A model generated the notes under the pieces. The model did not search any database, was not told the DNA's origin, and saw only the letters and a program-made list of their open reading frames with translations. Positions 50,204 to 58,716 of a DNA stretch of 64,000 nucleotides are shown here, piece by piece. Position numbers and translations under genes: made by a program. Source of the stretch: an uncultured Caldimonas sp. (lineage in GTDB: Bacteria; Pseudomonadota; Gammaproteobacteria; Burkholderiales; Burkholderiaceae); NCBI RefSeq assembly GCF_946480305.1, contig NZ_CAMLJQ010000002.1:62001-126000 (forward strand), in the 5' to 3' direction. Numbering within the stretch: the first letter of the stretch is position 1; each line of letters starts with the position of its first letter.

Positions 50204-51034
50204 TTATTGCGCGGCAGCGCGCCGCCATGCGCCGGGCGTGAAGCCGAACTGGCGGGTGAACAGCCGCGTCATGTGGCTCTGGTCGGCGAAGCCGGCCGCG
50301 GTTGCCGCGTCGACGAGCGGCACGCCATCGCGGATCAGCCGGCGCGCGCGTTCGGCCCGCTGTTGCAGCAGCCATGCATGCGGCGTGAGGCCGTAGACGG
50401 CGGCAAAGCGCCGCAGCAACTGGTAGCGGCTGAGCCCCGCCATCGTCGCGAGCTCGGCGAGCGTCGGCGGCTGCGTCAGGTCGTCGGCCAGGCGGTCGCG
50501 CACGAGCGACACGTTGGCCGCCGCATCGGCAGGCGCCGGCATCACCGTGGCATGGCGGGCCAGCAGCAGACCGCACGCCTGGACCAAGGCCTCTTCGCAG
50601 GCCAACGCGCCCAGGGGGCTGCGGTCGACGCCCTCGTTCCACGCCGTCACGTGGTCGAGCAGCCGCGCCAGGGTGCGGGTGATCCGCACATCGCGGATCA
50701 CCGGCCGCGTGAGTTCGAGCGCACCGCTGCCCGGTGCGTCCTGCAGCATCGGCACCAGCACGTCCGGGTCGAGATACACCATGCGCCAGCGGCGCGACGG
50801 GCCGCCGAGCGGGCGGCCGTCATGCACCTCGCCCGGGTTGGTGGTGATCACGTCGCCGGCCTGCGCCTCCACATGGCCCTGGCCGCTGGCCGAGCGTTGC
50901 GCGCCGTCTTCGAGCAGCCCGATGCCGTAGGTGGCATGCCAGTGCCGGCCGAAGTGCCGGCCGCTGTCGATGTGGGTGCCGTACACGCCGGGCCACGGCG
51001 AGGCCAGCACCCGGCTGTGGTGCCATCCGCTCAC
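50204..51034 (-). CDS. AraC-family transcriptional regulator
   Basis: A 276-aa regulator. The N-terminal cupin-like sensor is seen in FGRHWHATYGIGLLEDGAQR and GDVITTNPGEVHDGRPLGG. The C-terminal double HTH starts at about 175 (PTLAELATMAGLSRYQLLRR, VDAATAAGFADQSHMTRLFT). GTG 51034 is the likely start because it overlaps the upstream gene stop by 4 bp (GTGA) and begins just before the sensor domain; the longer frame upstream is antisense shadow. It is probably the regulator of the EamA exporter that follows. Confidence 0.9.
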   Translation of the reverse strand: MSGWHHSRVLASPWPGVYGTHIDSGRHFGRHWHATYGIGLLEDGAQRSASGQGHVEAQAGDVITTNPGEVHDGRPLGGPSRRWRMVYLDPDVLVPMLQDAPGSGALELTRPVIRDVRITRTLARLLDHVTAWNEGVDRSPLGALACEEALVQACGLLLARHATVMPAPADAAANVSLVRDRLADDLTQPPTLAELATMAGLSRYQLLRRFAAVYGLTPHAWLLQQRAERARRLIRDGVPLVDAATAAGFADQSHMTRLFTRQFGFTPGAWRRAAAQ

Positions 51035-51384
51035 GCCCGGCGCCCCTGCCCGAGCATCGCGATCGCGGGTGGAAGCGCGAGCCAGAAGCCCGACGCGGGC
51101 ATCAGCACGACCCCCAGCACCGTGAGTGCGAGCATGCACACGCCGAGTGAACGGGGCATCGGCGCGTCGGCTCTCTCGAGCGCGGCGATCGCCATCCCGC
51201 AGGCAAACAGCAGCACGCCGAACAACACGAACCACGTCACCGCGCCGGTCAAGGGATCGTCGCCGACCGTGTCGAACACGCCACGCTCCGCGATGCCGCG
51301 CAGCACGCCGCCATAGACGGCCACCGCGAACCCGGTGTGCAGCACCGCCACGCCCATCAACCAGTTGCCGATCCAGCGCTTCAT
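51031..51384 (-). CDS. DUF6463-like four-helix membrane protein
   Basis: A 117-aa membrane protein: MKRWIGNWLMGVAVLHTGFA, TGAVTWFVLFGVLLFACGMA, LGVCMLALTVLGVVLMP and ASGFWLALPPAIAMLG give four helices. This matches the DUF6463 type as far as I can recall. Translationally coupled to the AraC gene by a 4-bp overlap. Function unknown. The palindromic element at 51415-51581 separates it from the P450 gene. Confidence 0.75.
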   Translation of the reverse strand: MKRWIGNWLMGVAVLHTGFAVAVYGGVLRGIAERGVFDTVGDDPLTGAVTWFVLFGVLLFACGMAIAALERADAPMPRSLGVCMLALTVLGVVLMPASGFWLALPPAIAMLGQGRRA

Positions 51385-51414
51385 CCGCGTCTCTCCTGTT
51401 GCCAAGGCCTTCGG

Positions 51415-51581
51415 CTCAGAGGTTGAGAGGCCATTGGGCGTGGCCGAGCAGACCCTGCAAATGCCCCCAATCAAGGCGCAAAGCACAGCCATGGCTCGGC
51501 CTATGGCGAGCATTTGCAACGCCGAGTGGGGGCGTTTGCGGGGGATGAACGGCCATGCCGGATTGCCTCTCAGCCTCTCAG
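51415..51581. repeat. 167-bp full-length imperfect palindrome
   Basis: Reading inward from both ends, the strands pair with roughly four matches in five over the first 54 positions. CTCAGAGGTTGAGAGGC at the left end corresponds to CTGAGAGGCTGAGAGGC read inward from the right end (51581). GCAAATGCCCCC near 51457 corresponds to GCAAACGCCCCC on the other arm. The centre is a hairpin around 51488-51507 (GCCATGG with CCTATGGC). The right end covers the last bases of the P450 gene (stop 51578-51580). It is not the same sequence as the 7337-7513 element. A decayed MITE or a long 3'-end hairpin are both possible. Confidence 0.7.
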
Positions 51582-52993
51582 GTGTGAGCGTAGGGGCAAA
51601 CCGCCGGAGCCTGGCTCGCAGCCGCGGTGACCGCCGCCGCGCGCGGCTTCAGCAGCAGCCGCAGGCCGGCGGCCGGGCGCAGCGTCACGTGCAGTCGAGG
51701 GTGCGGCTGCGGCTCCTGCGCGGGCCATGCCAGCTCGAAGCGCTGCAGCAGCATCGCGGCGATCTGTGCCATTTCCATCAGTGCGAAGTTGTTGCCGATG
51801 CACACCCGTTGCCCCACGCCGAACGGCAGGTACGCGCCACGCGGGAGGTCGTCTGCCCGCCCGGGAGCAAACCGGTCCGGGTCGAAGCGTTCGGGCGACG
51901 GGAACCAACGTTCGTCATGATGCACGACGTAGGGCGTGATCAGCACGAGCGAGCCCTTGGGCAGCAGCCAGGGGCCGATCTGCACGTCTTCCACCGCTTC
52001 GCGCGTGAACAGCGCTGCCGCCGGCGGCCGCACGCGCAGCGTTTCCTTCAGCGTCTGCATCAGGTAGGGCAGGCGCGGCAGGTCGGCATGGGTGGGAATG
52101 CGCCCGCCGAGCGCGGCATCGACCTCGGCGGCGGCGCGCTGCGCGATCTCGGGGTGCGTGGCCATTGCCCAGCCCCACCAGGTCAGCCCGGTGGCGGTGG
52201 TCTCGTGCCCGGCAAGGAACATCGTCATGCACTGGTCGCGCACCTCCTGGTCGCTGAGACGTTCACCGTCGCCCTCATCGTCGGCCGCCGACATCAGCAT
52301 CGCCAGCAGATCCTCATGGTCGCCGGGATGTGCGCGCCGCTCGCGCAGCAGCCGCCACACCAGCGCATCGAGGGATTTCAGCGCGCGCCGCGTCTCGGGG
52401 CGCCAGGGCAGCGGCACCCACTCCGGCACGTCGAAGGGCAGGAACATCTCTTTCAATGCCGCCTGGCTGAGCACCTTCACGGCATCGCCGGCTGCGACCG
52501 CATCTTCCGGCGCCTCGCTGCTGAACATGGTCCGCATGATCACGTCCATCGTCAGCGTGGTCATGGCCTGTTCGAAGTCGAGTGGCGTGTGCCCGTCCGT
52601 GCGCAACGCATCGAGTGCGCGGGCCGAGGCCGCTCCGATCTGGCGCGCATAGCCATCGAACCGGCGCGGCGCGAACACCGGCTGCAACATGCGCCGCTGG
52701 CGCTGCCACACCGCACCCTCGGTGATCAGCACGCTCTGACCGTGCGCCTTCGCGAACACGCGCATGCCGCGTTCCCAGCGCACGAAGGAGCGCGCCTTCG
52801 ACACCAGCACCTCGCGGATCAGCTCCGGGTGGAAGAAGACGTAGTCGCGGTACGGGCCGACCCGGAACCACACCGCATCGCCATGGTCGCGTTGCAACTG
52901 GCGATGAAAACCGGGGTAGTCCTTGAACATGCGCGACGCCAGGCGCAAACCGAACAGGCCGGAACTTGGCCCAGGGGGACGAGGGGCATTCAT
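51578..52993 (-). CDS. cytochrome P450
   Basis: A 471-aa haem monooxygenase, soluble-looking. Signature elements: the oxygen-binding helix I motif FLAGHETTATGLTWWGWA, the ExxR motif KETLRVRPPA, the PERF-like segment PSPERFDPDRFAPG, and the haem-thiolate loop FGVGQRVCIGNNFALMEMAQ. Overall it resembles bacterial P450s of the CYP102/CYP4-like branch more than camphor-type enzymes. The redox partner is not encoded nearby. Divergent from an AraC-family regulator (53130) with 136 bp between, which probably controls it. Its 3' end is covered by the palindromic element. Confidence 0.95.
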   Translation of the reverse strand: MNAPRPPGPSSGLFGLRLASRMFKDYPGFHRQLQRDHGDAVWFRVGPYRDYVFFHPELIREVLVSKARSFVRWERGMRVFAKAHGQSVLITEGAVWQRQRRMLQPVFAPRRFDGYARQIGAASARALDALRTDGHTPLDFEQAMTTLTMDVIMRTMFSSEAPEDAVAAGDAVKVLSQAALKEMFLPFDVPEWVPLPWRPETRRALKSLDALVWRLLRERRAHPGDHEDLLAMLMSAADDEGDGERLSDQEVRDQCMTMFLAGHETTATGLTWWGWAMATHPEIAQRAAAEVDAALGGRIPTHADLPRLPYLMQTLKETLRVRPPAAALFTREAVEDVQIGPWLLPKGSLVLITPYVVHHDERWFPSPERFDPDRFAPGRADDLPRGAYLPFGVGQRVCIGNNFALMEMAQIAAMLLQRFELAWPAQEPQPHPRLHVTLRPAAGLRLLLKPRAAAVTAAASQAPAVCPYAHT

Positions 52994-53129
52994 GGGGGCC
53001 GATCATGCTGCGCCGCCGCATCGGGCGTATTGAACGTTTGCGCCAACTCGAGCCGCCCATCCGCCGGCGCCCCCCACCCGGGTGGCGTCTCATTCCCGGA
53101 CACGACCCTTGCGCTACATTGGCGGGCGC

Positions 53130-53990
53130 ATGCCTGCCCCGCCGCTCCCCAATGCCAGCCTGATCGCGCCGCGTCGCGCGCTGTCCTCGTGCGTGCGGGC
53201 CTACATCACGCGCGACACCACGCTCATGCCGCCGCTGCCGCACGAGCAGCGCTACAACCACTTCCCCGCCACCACCTTCTGCAACGTGATGTGGCTCATC
53301 GAAGGCGAGTCGCGCTGCCTGGCAGGCCCCCAGCTCGACGACCCGGAAGGCCGGGTGCCGCGCGTGACGTTCAGCGGCCCCCAGAACCGGCCCAGCTGCA
53401 CCCACAACCCGGGCCCCGTGCGCGGTTTCATCCTCACGCTGTTCTCGCCGTCCATGCACGCGCTCACCGGCATCGACGTGGCGGCCTACACCGACCGGCT
53501 CATGTCGGTGGAACAGGTCTTCGACGAGCAGTGGCTCGCCATGACGCAGGCCGTGCTGCAGGCCCCCGACGACGACACGCGCGTGCGCCTGATCGAGGAG
53601 TTTCTCGAACCGCAGTGGCGACGGGCCTGCGACGAATCCCGGGCCCCCGGCAACATGCTGGGCGACTGGTTGCAGTCCCTGCTGATGTACATGGCCACCA
53701 GCGGCTGGGGCCGCAGCATGCGCAACCTGGAGCGCCGCATCAAGGCCTGGGCCGGACACCCGATGCGCACGCTGCGGCGACTCAACCGCGCCGAGCAGAG
53801 CTTTCTTTCGCATCGCGACCAGGTGCTCGCCGGCGACACCAGCTGGGCCGAGGTGGCGATCAGCTCCGGCTACGCGGACCAGGCGCACTTCTGCCGTGAA
53901 ACGCGCGAAGTGACCGGGCTCAGCCCGACCGAGCTGCTGCGCAGGATCCAGTGCGACGAGAGCTACTGGGCCTATCGGATCTGGAGCTGA
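53130..53990 (+). CDS. AraC-like helix-turn-helix regulator
   Basis: A 286-aa protein whose C-terminus is an AraC HTH pair (RAEQSFLSHRDQVLAGDTSW, AEVAISSGYADQAHFCRETR, then EVTGLSPTELLRR). The N-terminal 150 residues are a cupin-like sensing region of the kind with HEQRYNHFPATTFCNVMWLI and FSGPQNRPSCTHNPGPVRG. Divergent from the P450 gene and likely its regulator. The ATG at 53130 fits; an upstream in-frame ATG is not conserved. Confidence 0.85.
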   Translation: MPAPPLPNASLIAPRRALSSCVRAYITRDTTLMPPLPHEQRYNHFPATTFCNVMWLIEGESRCLAGPQLDDPEGRVPRVTFSGPQNRPSCTHNPGPVRGFILTLFSPSMHALTGIDVAAYTDRLMSVEQVFDEQWLAMTQAVLQAPDDDTRVRLIEEFLEPQWRRACDESRAPGNMLGDWLQSLLMYMATSGWGRSMRNLERRIKAWAGHPMRTLRRLNRAEQSFLSHRDQVLAGDTSWAEVAISSGYADQAHFCRETREVTGLSPTELLRRIQCDESYWAYRIWS

Positions 53991-54163
53991 ATCGTTGTCG
54001 CTCCCGCAGCCGGGCACGGCGGGGGCGAAAGTTTGCCCCGCCTGCGGCCGGGGCAGCCTGCACGGCCGACAACGCCCCACGCGCCGCAAGGCTTCATGGC
54101 GGCATGCCCCTGCACACCGAGGCCGCCGCAACAATGGACGCCCTCCCACCCAAGAGCAACTCC

Positions 54164-54874
54164 ATGACCGACCTGTCACGCTTTGCCATCACGAAGAAGT
54201 GGCCCGCCCAGCACCCCGACCGCATCCAGCTCTACTCGCTGCCCACGCCCAACGGCGTGAAGGTGTCGATCATGCTGGAAGAGACCGGGCTGCCCTACGA
54301 GCCGCACCTGGTGCGCTTCGACACCAACGACCAGTTGTCGCCGGAGTTCCTGTCGCTCAACCCGAACAACAAGATCCCCGCGATCCTCGATCCCGACGGC
54401 CCGGACGGCGAGCCGCTGCCGCTGTTCGAATCGGGTGCGATCCTGCTGTACCTCGCCGACAAGTCCGGCCAGTTCATTCCCCGTTCGGCGGGGGGACGCT
54501 ACGAAACCATCCAGTGGCTGATGTTCCAGATGGGCGGCATCGGGCCGATGTTCGGGCAGGTCGGGTTCTTCCACAAGTTCGCCGGCAAGGACTATGAAGA
54601 CAAGCGCCCGCGCGACCGCTACGTGGGCGAGGCCAAGCGCTTGCTCGGCGTGCTGGAGCAGCGGCTCGAAGGCCGCTCCTGGATCATGGGTGACGAGTAC
54701 ACGATCGCCGACATCGCGATCTTCCCGTGGGTCAACAACCTGATCGGTTTCTATGAAGCCGGCGAGCTGGTCGGCATCGATGGGTTCGGCAACGTGCAGC
54801 GCGTGCTGAAGACCTTCGTCGAGCGACCGGCCGTCACCCGCGGCCTGCAGATCCCGCGGCGCCCGCCGGCCTGA
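54164..54874 (+). CDS. glutathione S-transferase of the YfcG/YghU (disulfide-bond oxidoreductase-like) group
   Basis: A 236-aa thioredoxin-fold plus helical-domain protein. The N-terminal domain reads IQLYSLPTPNGVKVSIMLEE with the group's TPN motif (YfcG and YghU use the corresponding Thr/Asn with glutathione), followed by SPEFLSLNPNNKIPAILDPD and FESGAILLYLADKSG. The C-terminal domain contains WLMFQMGGIGPMFGQVGFFH and YTIADIAIFPWVNNLIGF. ATG 54164 is chosen; ATG 54134 is a possible longer start. A likely role in peroxide or disulfide metabolism using glutathione. Confidence 0.92.
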   Translation: MTDLSRFAITKKWPAQHPDRIQLYSLPTPNGVKVSIMLEETGLPYEPHLVRFDTNDQLSPEFLSLNPNNKIPAILDPDGPDGEPLPLFESGAILLYLADKSGQFIPRSAGGRYETIQWLMFQMGGIGPMFGQVGFFHKFAGKDYEDKRPRDRYVGEAKRLLGVLEQRLEGRSWIMGDEYTIADIAIFPWVNNLIGFYEAGELVGIDGFGNVQRVLKTFVERPAVTRGLQIPRRPPA

Positions 54875-55003
54875 GCCGGTGATGCTCATCACAAATACTG
54901 AGCACAGAGAACGCAGTCAATCAACGGGTTGCACACCTACTTTGAATGACGCCGTGTCGCTCGTTCAAGAGTGCTGGGGGATATTGCGCGCTGCGGCGGC
55001 GCC

Positions 55004-56089
55004 TCAGGCAGATGCGTAGAGCGGGCTGTCCATCAGATGCTGCAGGGCGATGCGAACCGAGCGCTCGTCGAAGATCTCACTCTTGCGCTTCCCTGCGCCG
55101 GCGGCACCGTCAGCCGGCCAATCGGCCAGGCCCTGCAGCAGCGCAGGAATTTCGGGCGCCACGCCCGCCCGACTCAGAAGCCAATCCACCGAGGCCAACA
55201 GCTCCATGCCGAACGGCGATTCGAAGCCATCGATCACCTGGCTGGCCAATTCGAGTGCTGGTACCACGTCCTTGGCCTCGCTCTTCAGGTAGCCCTGCAC
55301 CAACTCCTTGCGAGCGTCATCGAAGCCGATGACATCCAACGGTCCTGCGTCGGCGATGCGCTTGTCCGATCGGAGGTAGCTGCCATCCAGACTGTTGAGA
55401 AGGTGGTTCAGATTTGGCGCGAATGGCCCATAGCGGTGGGCGACGAAATTGAGCTTCAGGTCGTTCCGCAATCCCAGGTGCTTGAGGCTACGCTCCAGAA
55501 ACCAGGCAAGCTTCTGCACCTCGAGCAGACTGCACTCCATACCCAACACCCAGTAGCGGCGCACCGCTTCGGCCACCAATGCTCGCGCCGGCGTCAGCTT
55601 CTGCACGCCAGCGCGCTTGGCCACGTTCTGGTACTTGTCCGTGGGCTCAAAGACGATGACCTCAACGTCCTCCAACTCAGAGAGGGCGGCATTGATACGC
55701 GCCTTGACAGTCGGCCAGTCCAGCCCGCCGTTGCCGGCACCCAATGGCGGAATCGCCACCGAGCGGATCTTCCGTTCGCGCAAGACGCGCTTGAGATCCT
55801 CGAGCCCGGATTCCACCCACTCAAGGCGCGAGTTGCCCTTCCAATGGTCCTTGGTAGGAAAGTTGATGATCCAGCGCGGTCCGTCGAGTTCGCCCGTCTC
55901 CGTCACGAACATCTGACCGACCTTCACCTTCTTAGCCTTGCAGGCCGCGGCATACAGGTCGAAGTTGCGGCCGTATTGCTCCTTGAACATCAAGGCGATG
56001 CCCTTTCCCATCACACCTACGGTGTTGACGGTATTCACTAGTGCCTCGACGCGCGCGTCGAGCAGGTTGCCTTGCGTATAGGAGATCAT
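55004..56089 (-). CDS. darG: DarG-type macrodomain antitoxin (DNA ADP-ribosyl glycohydrolase)
   Basis: A 361-aa protein. Residues 1-150 form a macrodomain: [38 protein letters not shown], and [13 protein letters not shown], which bind ADP-ribose. DarG removes the ADP-ribose that DarT places on DNA. Residues 160-361 ([40 protein letters not shown]) are the C-terminal domain that binds and neutralises the toxin directly. Its ATG overlaps the darT stop by 1 bp, as expected for a TA operon. The region looks less GC-rich than its surroundings by eye, consistent with transfer. DarTG systems defend against phage in studied bacteria. Confidence 0.92.
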   Translation of the reverse strand: MISYTQGNLLDARVEALVNTVNTVGVMGKGIALMFKEQYGRNFDLYAAACKAKKVKVGQMFVTETGELDGPRWIINFPTKDHWKGNSRLEWVESGLEDLKRVLRERKIRSVAIPPLGAGNGGLDWPTVKARINAALSELEDVEVIVFEPTDKYQNVAKRAGVQKLTPARALVAEAVRRYWVLGMECSLLEVQKLAWFLERSLKHLGLRNDLKLNFVAHRYGPFAPNLNHLLNSLDGSYLRSDKRIADAGPLDVIGFDDARKELVQGYLKSEAKDVVPALELASQVIDGFESPFGMELLASVDWLLSRAGVAPEIPALLQGLADWPADGAAGAGKRKSEIFDERSVRIALQHLMDSPLYASA

Positions 56090-56733
56090 CAGAAGTACCA
56101 GTTGGGCCGTATGTGCACGGGCAACGCCACGCCCAGATCCCGCATTTTGCTCTCAATCTCAGCGCGGACAGCATCCGTGTAACACACGATGCCCAACAGG
56201 GCCGCGAGGGGCACTTGTTGGTGGACCAGGGCCTCCGCCTGGTACCGCTCCAGCTTGCCAGGATCCTCAGGATCGCGTTTGAAGTCCCGTCGCTGGAGCA
56301 ACGGCCAGTCGATCCGATCAAGCCGGACCAGATCATCGTAGAAGCTCGCCAGCTCGCTGTATGCATGGCAGTCTGTGAACAAGAATGACAACCCGAGCTG
56401 GCTCACTCTTCGCAGGCTGGATACAAGAATGACGATGTCCGCGTTGGGGAGTTGCTTGATACCGTTCCACCCTGTGTGGATGTTGCGCAGCATCACCGAG
56501 AATGGCGTGAAGTAGAAGGGAACGTAGTCCCCCAAGGTTCCACCCGGCGGAACTGGAACCGGCCGAACCGCGCGCTTGTCGATCAGTTCGGCGTTGCCAA
56601 TGCTCACCCACGTCGCAGAACGGACCGGGCTGTTGCCGCAGTGGATTCCGTTTTGAAGCACCCACGGCAGATTCGCGCGGTGCAGGATTCGCCAAATAAG
56701 CGCCTTGTCGGGGTTGAGATTCGGGTAGTTCAT
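56089..56733 (-). CDS. darT: DarT-type DNA ADP-ribosyltransferase toxin (DUF4433)
   Basis: A 214-aa toxin that ADP-ribosylates bases in single-stranded DNA using NAD. The family motifs are recognisable: [20 protein letters not shown] (with the early His), [19 protein letters not shown], and the late [20 protein letters not shown], which contains the catalytic-type glutamate. ATG 56733 is chosen as the conserved start (MNYPNLNP). The frame stays open for 29 more codons to a GTG at 56820, inside what looks like the beginning of a restriction methylase gene. Overlaps darG by 1 bp. No strong ribosome-binding site is visible before 56733, so the longer start cannot be excluded. Confidence 0.9.
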   Translation of the reverse strand: MNYPNLNPDKALIWRILHRANLPWVLQNGIHCGNSPVRSATWVSIGNAELIDKRAVRPVPVPPGGTLGDYVPFYFTPFSVMLRNIHTGWNGIKQLPNADIVILVSSLRRVSQLGLSFLFTDCHAYSELASFYDDLVRLDRIDWPLLQRRDFKRDPEDPGKLERYQAEALVHQQVPLAALLGIVCYTDAVRAEIESKMRDLGVALPVHIRPNWYF

Positions 56734-56819
56734 TTGGAACTCGAACACCGCCAGCTCGCCGAGATCGGGTACCAGCGCGGGCCGATCGACACCCTCAGCG
56801 GTCGCGAACACTCGTGCCA

Positions 56820-56885
56820 CGAGGTGTCACAGGCAGCGCGCAGCAATTGCTCCAGGCGGGTTAGGGTGAGGCGTTGGTGGGACAT
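56820..56885 (-). pseudogene. remnant of the 5' end of a type I restriction methylase gene (hsdM-like)
   Basis: From ATG 56885 the minus strand encodes MSHQRLTLTRLEQLLRAACD, close to the start of many HsdM proteins (S/T-x-x-x-L-x-x-LE-x-LL-x-x-A-x-D). Similarity then stops, with DTSWHECSR following in frame instead of the expected helix, and darT starts about 90 bp later. This suggests that darTG lies at the scar of an hsdM gene or replaced most of it. Short match, so moderate confidence. Confidence 0.4.
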
Positions 56886-57400
56886 AGGTGCGGCAGAGTT
56901 GGAGTAATGGCCCAATACCTCGATTCTCTCAGTGCCTCGCCCAATCCTCGTCTACCAAACCGGGTCGATTACCCTCGGAGGACCATCGACAGCAACTTGC
57001 CCCACCTGTCTCAGGGCCGTCATGGCGCCTACGAGCGACAGCAGTTTGATCAGGAGCGTGAGTTCACGCTCCGGGCCTTACGGGTAGCACCCGCTGCGTT
57101 GCTGCCCCAAGGGGGAAAAGGCAATGATGTGGCGACCATGGACTCAGGGAGAGCCAAGAGAAGTCGCCTAACGCGGAAACAAGGGGCGACGTGGGGCTGG
57201 GCACGGCTGGCGCGAGATGCAGCAACTCTGAACTTTCCGTAGCTGCTCGCCGTGCACGGTTCCATGCAACTTTGAACGACAACAGCCGGTACCCGCGGCG
57301 GCCGTGCTATAGCGCACACCTGCTGCCCGCACAGCGCACGACCGCCTCGCCGTTGTCCACATGCTGCGGTATCGTCGCCACAGTCACTCCGTACCGACAC
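56886..57400. other. 515-bp stretch without a convincing gene
   Basis: Between the hsdM-like fragment and the PAS kinase start no reading frame resembles a protein that I know. The base composition is mixed and less GC-rich than the flanks. One perfect palindrome is present (GAGCGTGAGTTCACGCTC, 57054-57071), which could be an operator or small terminator. Plus-strand frames near 56910-57240 (MAQYLDSLSASPNPRLPN and so on) lack codon-usage or motif support. Likely decayed DNA at the edge of the darTG insertion plus the kinase promoter. Confidence 0.5.
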
Positions 57401-58516
57401 ATGCGCGCTGATCTGCAGGACATCGAGCAACGCTGGGGCCTGGCCGTGCAAAGCGCGGCTTTTGGCGTCTGGGATCTCGACGTCCGCGCGGAACAGGTGC
57501 ACTACCCGCCGCAATGGAAAGCCCGGTTGGGCTACGACCCGTCAGACGCCCCGGACAGCACCGCCACCTGGCGTGCCCGCGTACACCCCGATGACCTGCA
57601 GCCCATGGTCGCGGCGCTGCACGCACACCTCGAGGGCCGGGTGTCGGGCTACGAACATGAGTTCCGGCTGCGCGCCGCCGACGGCAGCTACCGCTGGGTG
57701 CTGTCGCGTGGCCGGGTGGTCGAACGCGACGCCCAAGGCCGTGCGACACGTGCCATCGGCACGCTGACCGACATGACGGACCGGCACGAGCTGGAGCGCA
57801 TGCGTCGCGAACTCGACCACGCCGAAACGGTGAGCCGGGCAAAGACCGAATTTCTCTCGCGGATGAGCCACGAGCTGCGCACGCCGCTCAATGCCGTGCT
57901 GGGGTTTGCGCAGTTGCTGTCGTTGCGCCTGGGCAGCGACGACGTCGACGCGCAACGCCGCTATCTGGCGCAGATCGAGCAGGCGGGCTGGCACCTGCTG
58001 CGGCTGGTGGACAACGTGCTGGAGCTGTCCCGCGCGGAAAGTGCTCCGGCCGAGGCGACGAGCGACAAGGTGCCACTGCTGCCGGTCATCGACGCCGCGA
58101 TCGACGCGATGACGCCGCTGGCGCGCCAGCACGGGGTGTGGATCAGCCGCGCCGAGGTGCCGACCGAGGCCGCCGTGCGCGCGGACGCCGAGGCCCTGCA
58201 GCAGGTGCTCACCAACCTCCTCAGCAACGCCATCAAGTTCAACCGCAAAGAGGGCCGCGCGACCGTGACGGCCTCGCGCTCGCCCGACGGCTGGGCGCTT
58301 TCGGTGTCGGACACCGGCATCGGCATCGCCCCGGAACACATGCCGCACCTGTTCAAGGGGTTTCAGCGCTTCGTCTCGCCCGGGCGATGCATCGACGGGC
58401 TGGGGATCGGCCTGGCGCTGATCCGCTCGCTCGTGCATGCGATGGGCGGCAAGGTGACAGTGCAAAGCACCGAACACGTGGGAACGACGTTCACGGTGAC
58501 GCTGCCTGCGGCATGA
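57401..58516 (+). CDS. PAS-domain sensor histidine kinase
   Basis: A 371-aa, apparently soluble kinase. Residues 15-130 form a PAS fold with PAC (AAFGVWDLDVRAEQVHYPPQ, WKARLGYDP, then GTLTDMTDRHELERMRREL). Residues 140-205 form the phospho-acceptor helix (KTEFLSRMSHELRTPLNAVL). Residues 245-371 form the ATPase (TNLLSNAIKFNRKEGRATVT, DTGIGIAPEHMPHLFKGF, IDGLGIGLALIRSLV). No membrane helix or receiver. ATG 57401 is used; the longer frame upstream is not conserved. No response regulator is adjacent. Confidence 0.93.
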   Translation: MRADLQDIEQRWGLAVQSAAFGVWDLDVRAEQVHYPPQWKARLGYDPSDAPDSTATWRARVHPDDLQPMVAALHAHLEGRVSGYEHEFRLRAADGSYRWVLSRGRVVERDAQGRATRAIGTLTDMTDRHELERMRRELDHAETVSRAKTEFLSRMSHELRTPLNAVLGFAQLLSLRLGSDDVDAQRRYLAQIEQAGWHLLRLVDNVLELSRAESAPAEATSDKVPLLPVIDAAIDAMTPLARQHGVWISRAEVPTEAAVRADAEALQQVLTNLLSNAIKFNRKEGRATVTASRSPDGWALSVSDTGIGIAPEHMPHLFKGFQRFVSPGRCIDGLGIGLALIRSLVHAMGGKVTVQSTEHVGTTFTVTLPAA

Positions 58517-58716
58517 AAAGGCCGCGCTGGTCGGCCAGGTCAATGATCGACAGGGCTTATCGTTTCTGTACGCAGAATCAGCTTCGGCAGGTGTCGCACC
58601 TGGTCGTGCCCAGGGTTGGCACGCAGCGTCTGCCGGATTGGGCAGCAACTCAAACGGTGCGTCTTGCAGCTTCGGCAAGGCGCACCTCTGCGGAACGCGG
58701 CGAATCCAGCAGGCGC

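Noticed and set aside
58588..58602. Small stem CAGGTG-TCG-CACCTG as a terminator of the PAS kinase gene
   Set aside because: Only 6 bp, no T tract, and about 70 bp after the stop; too weak to call.
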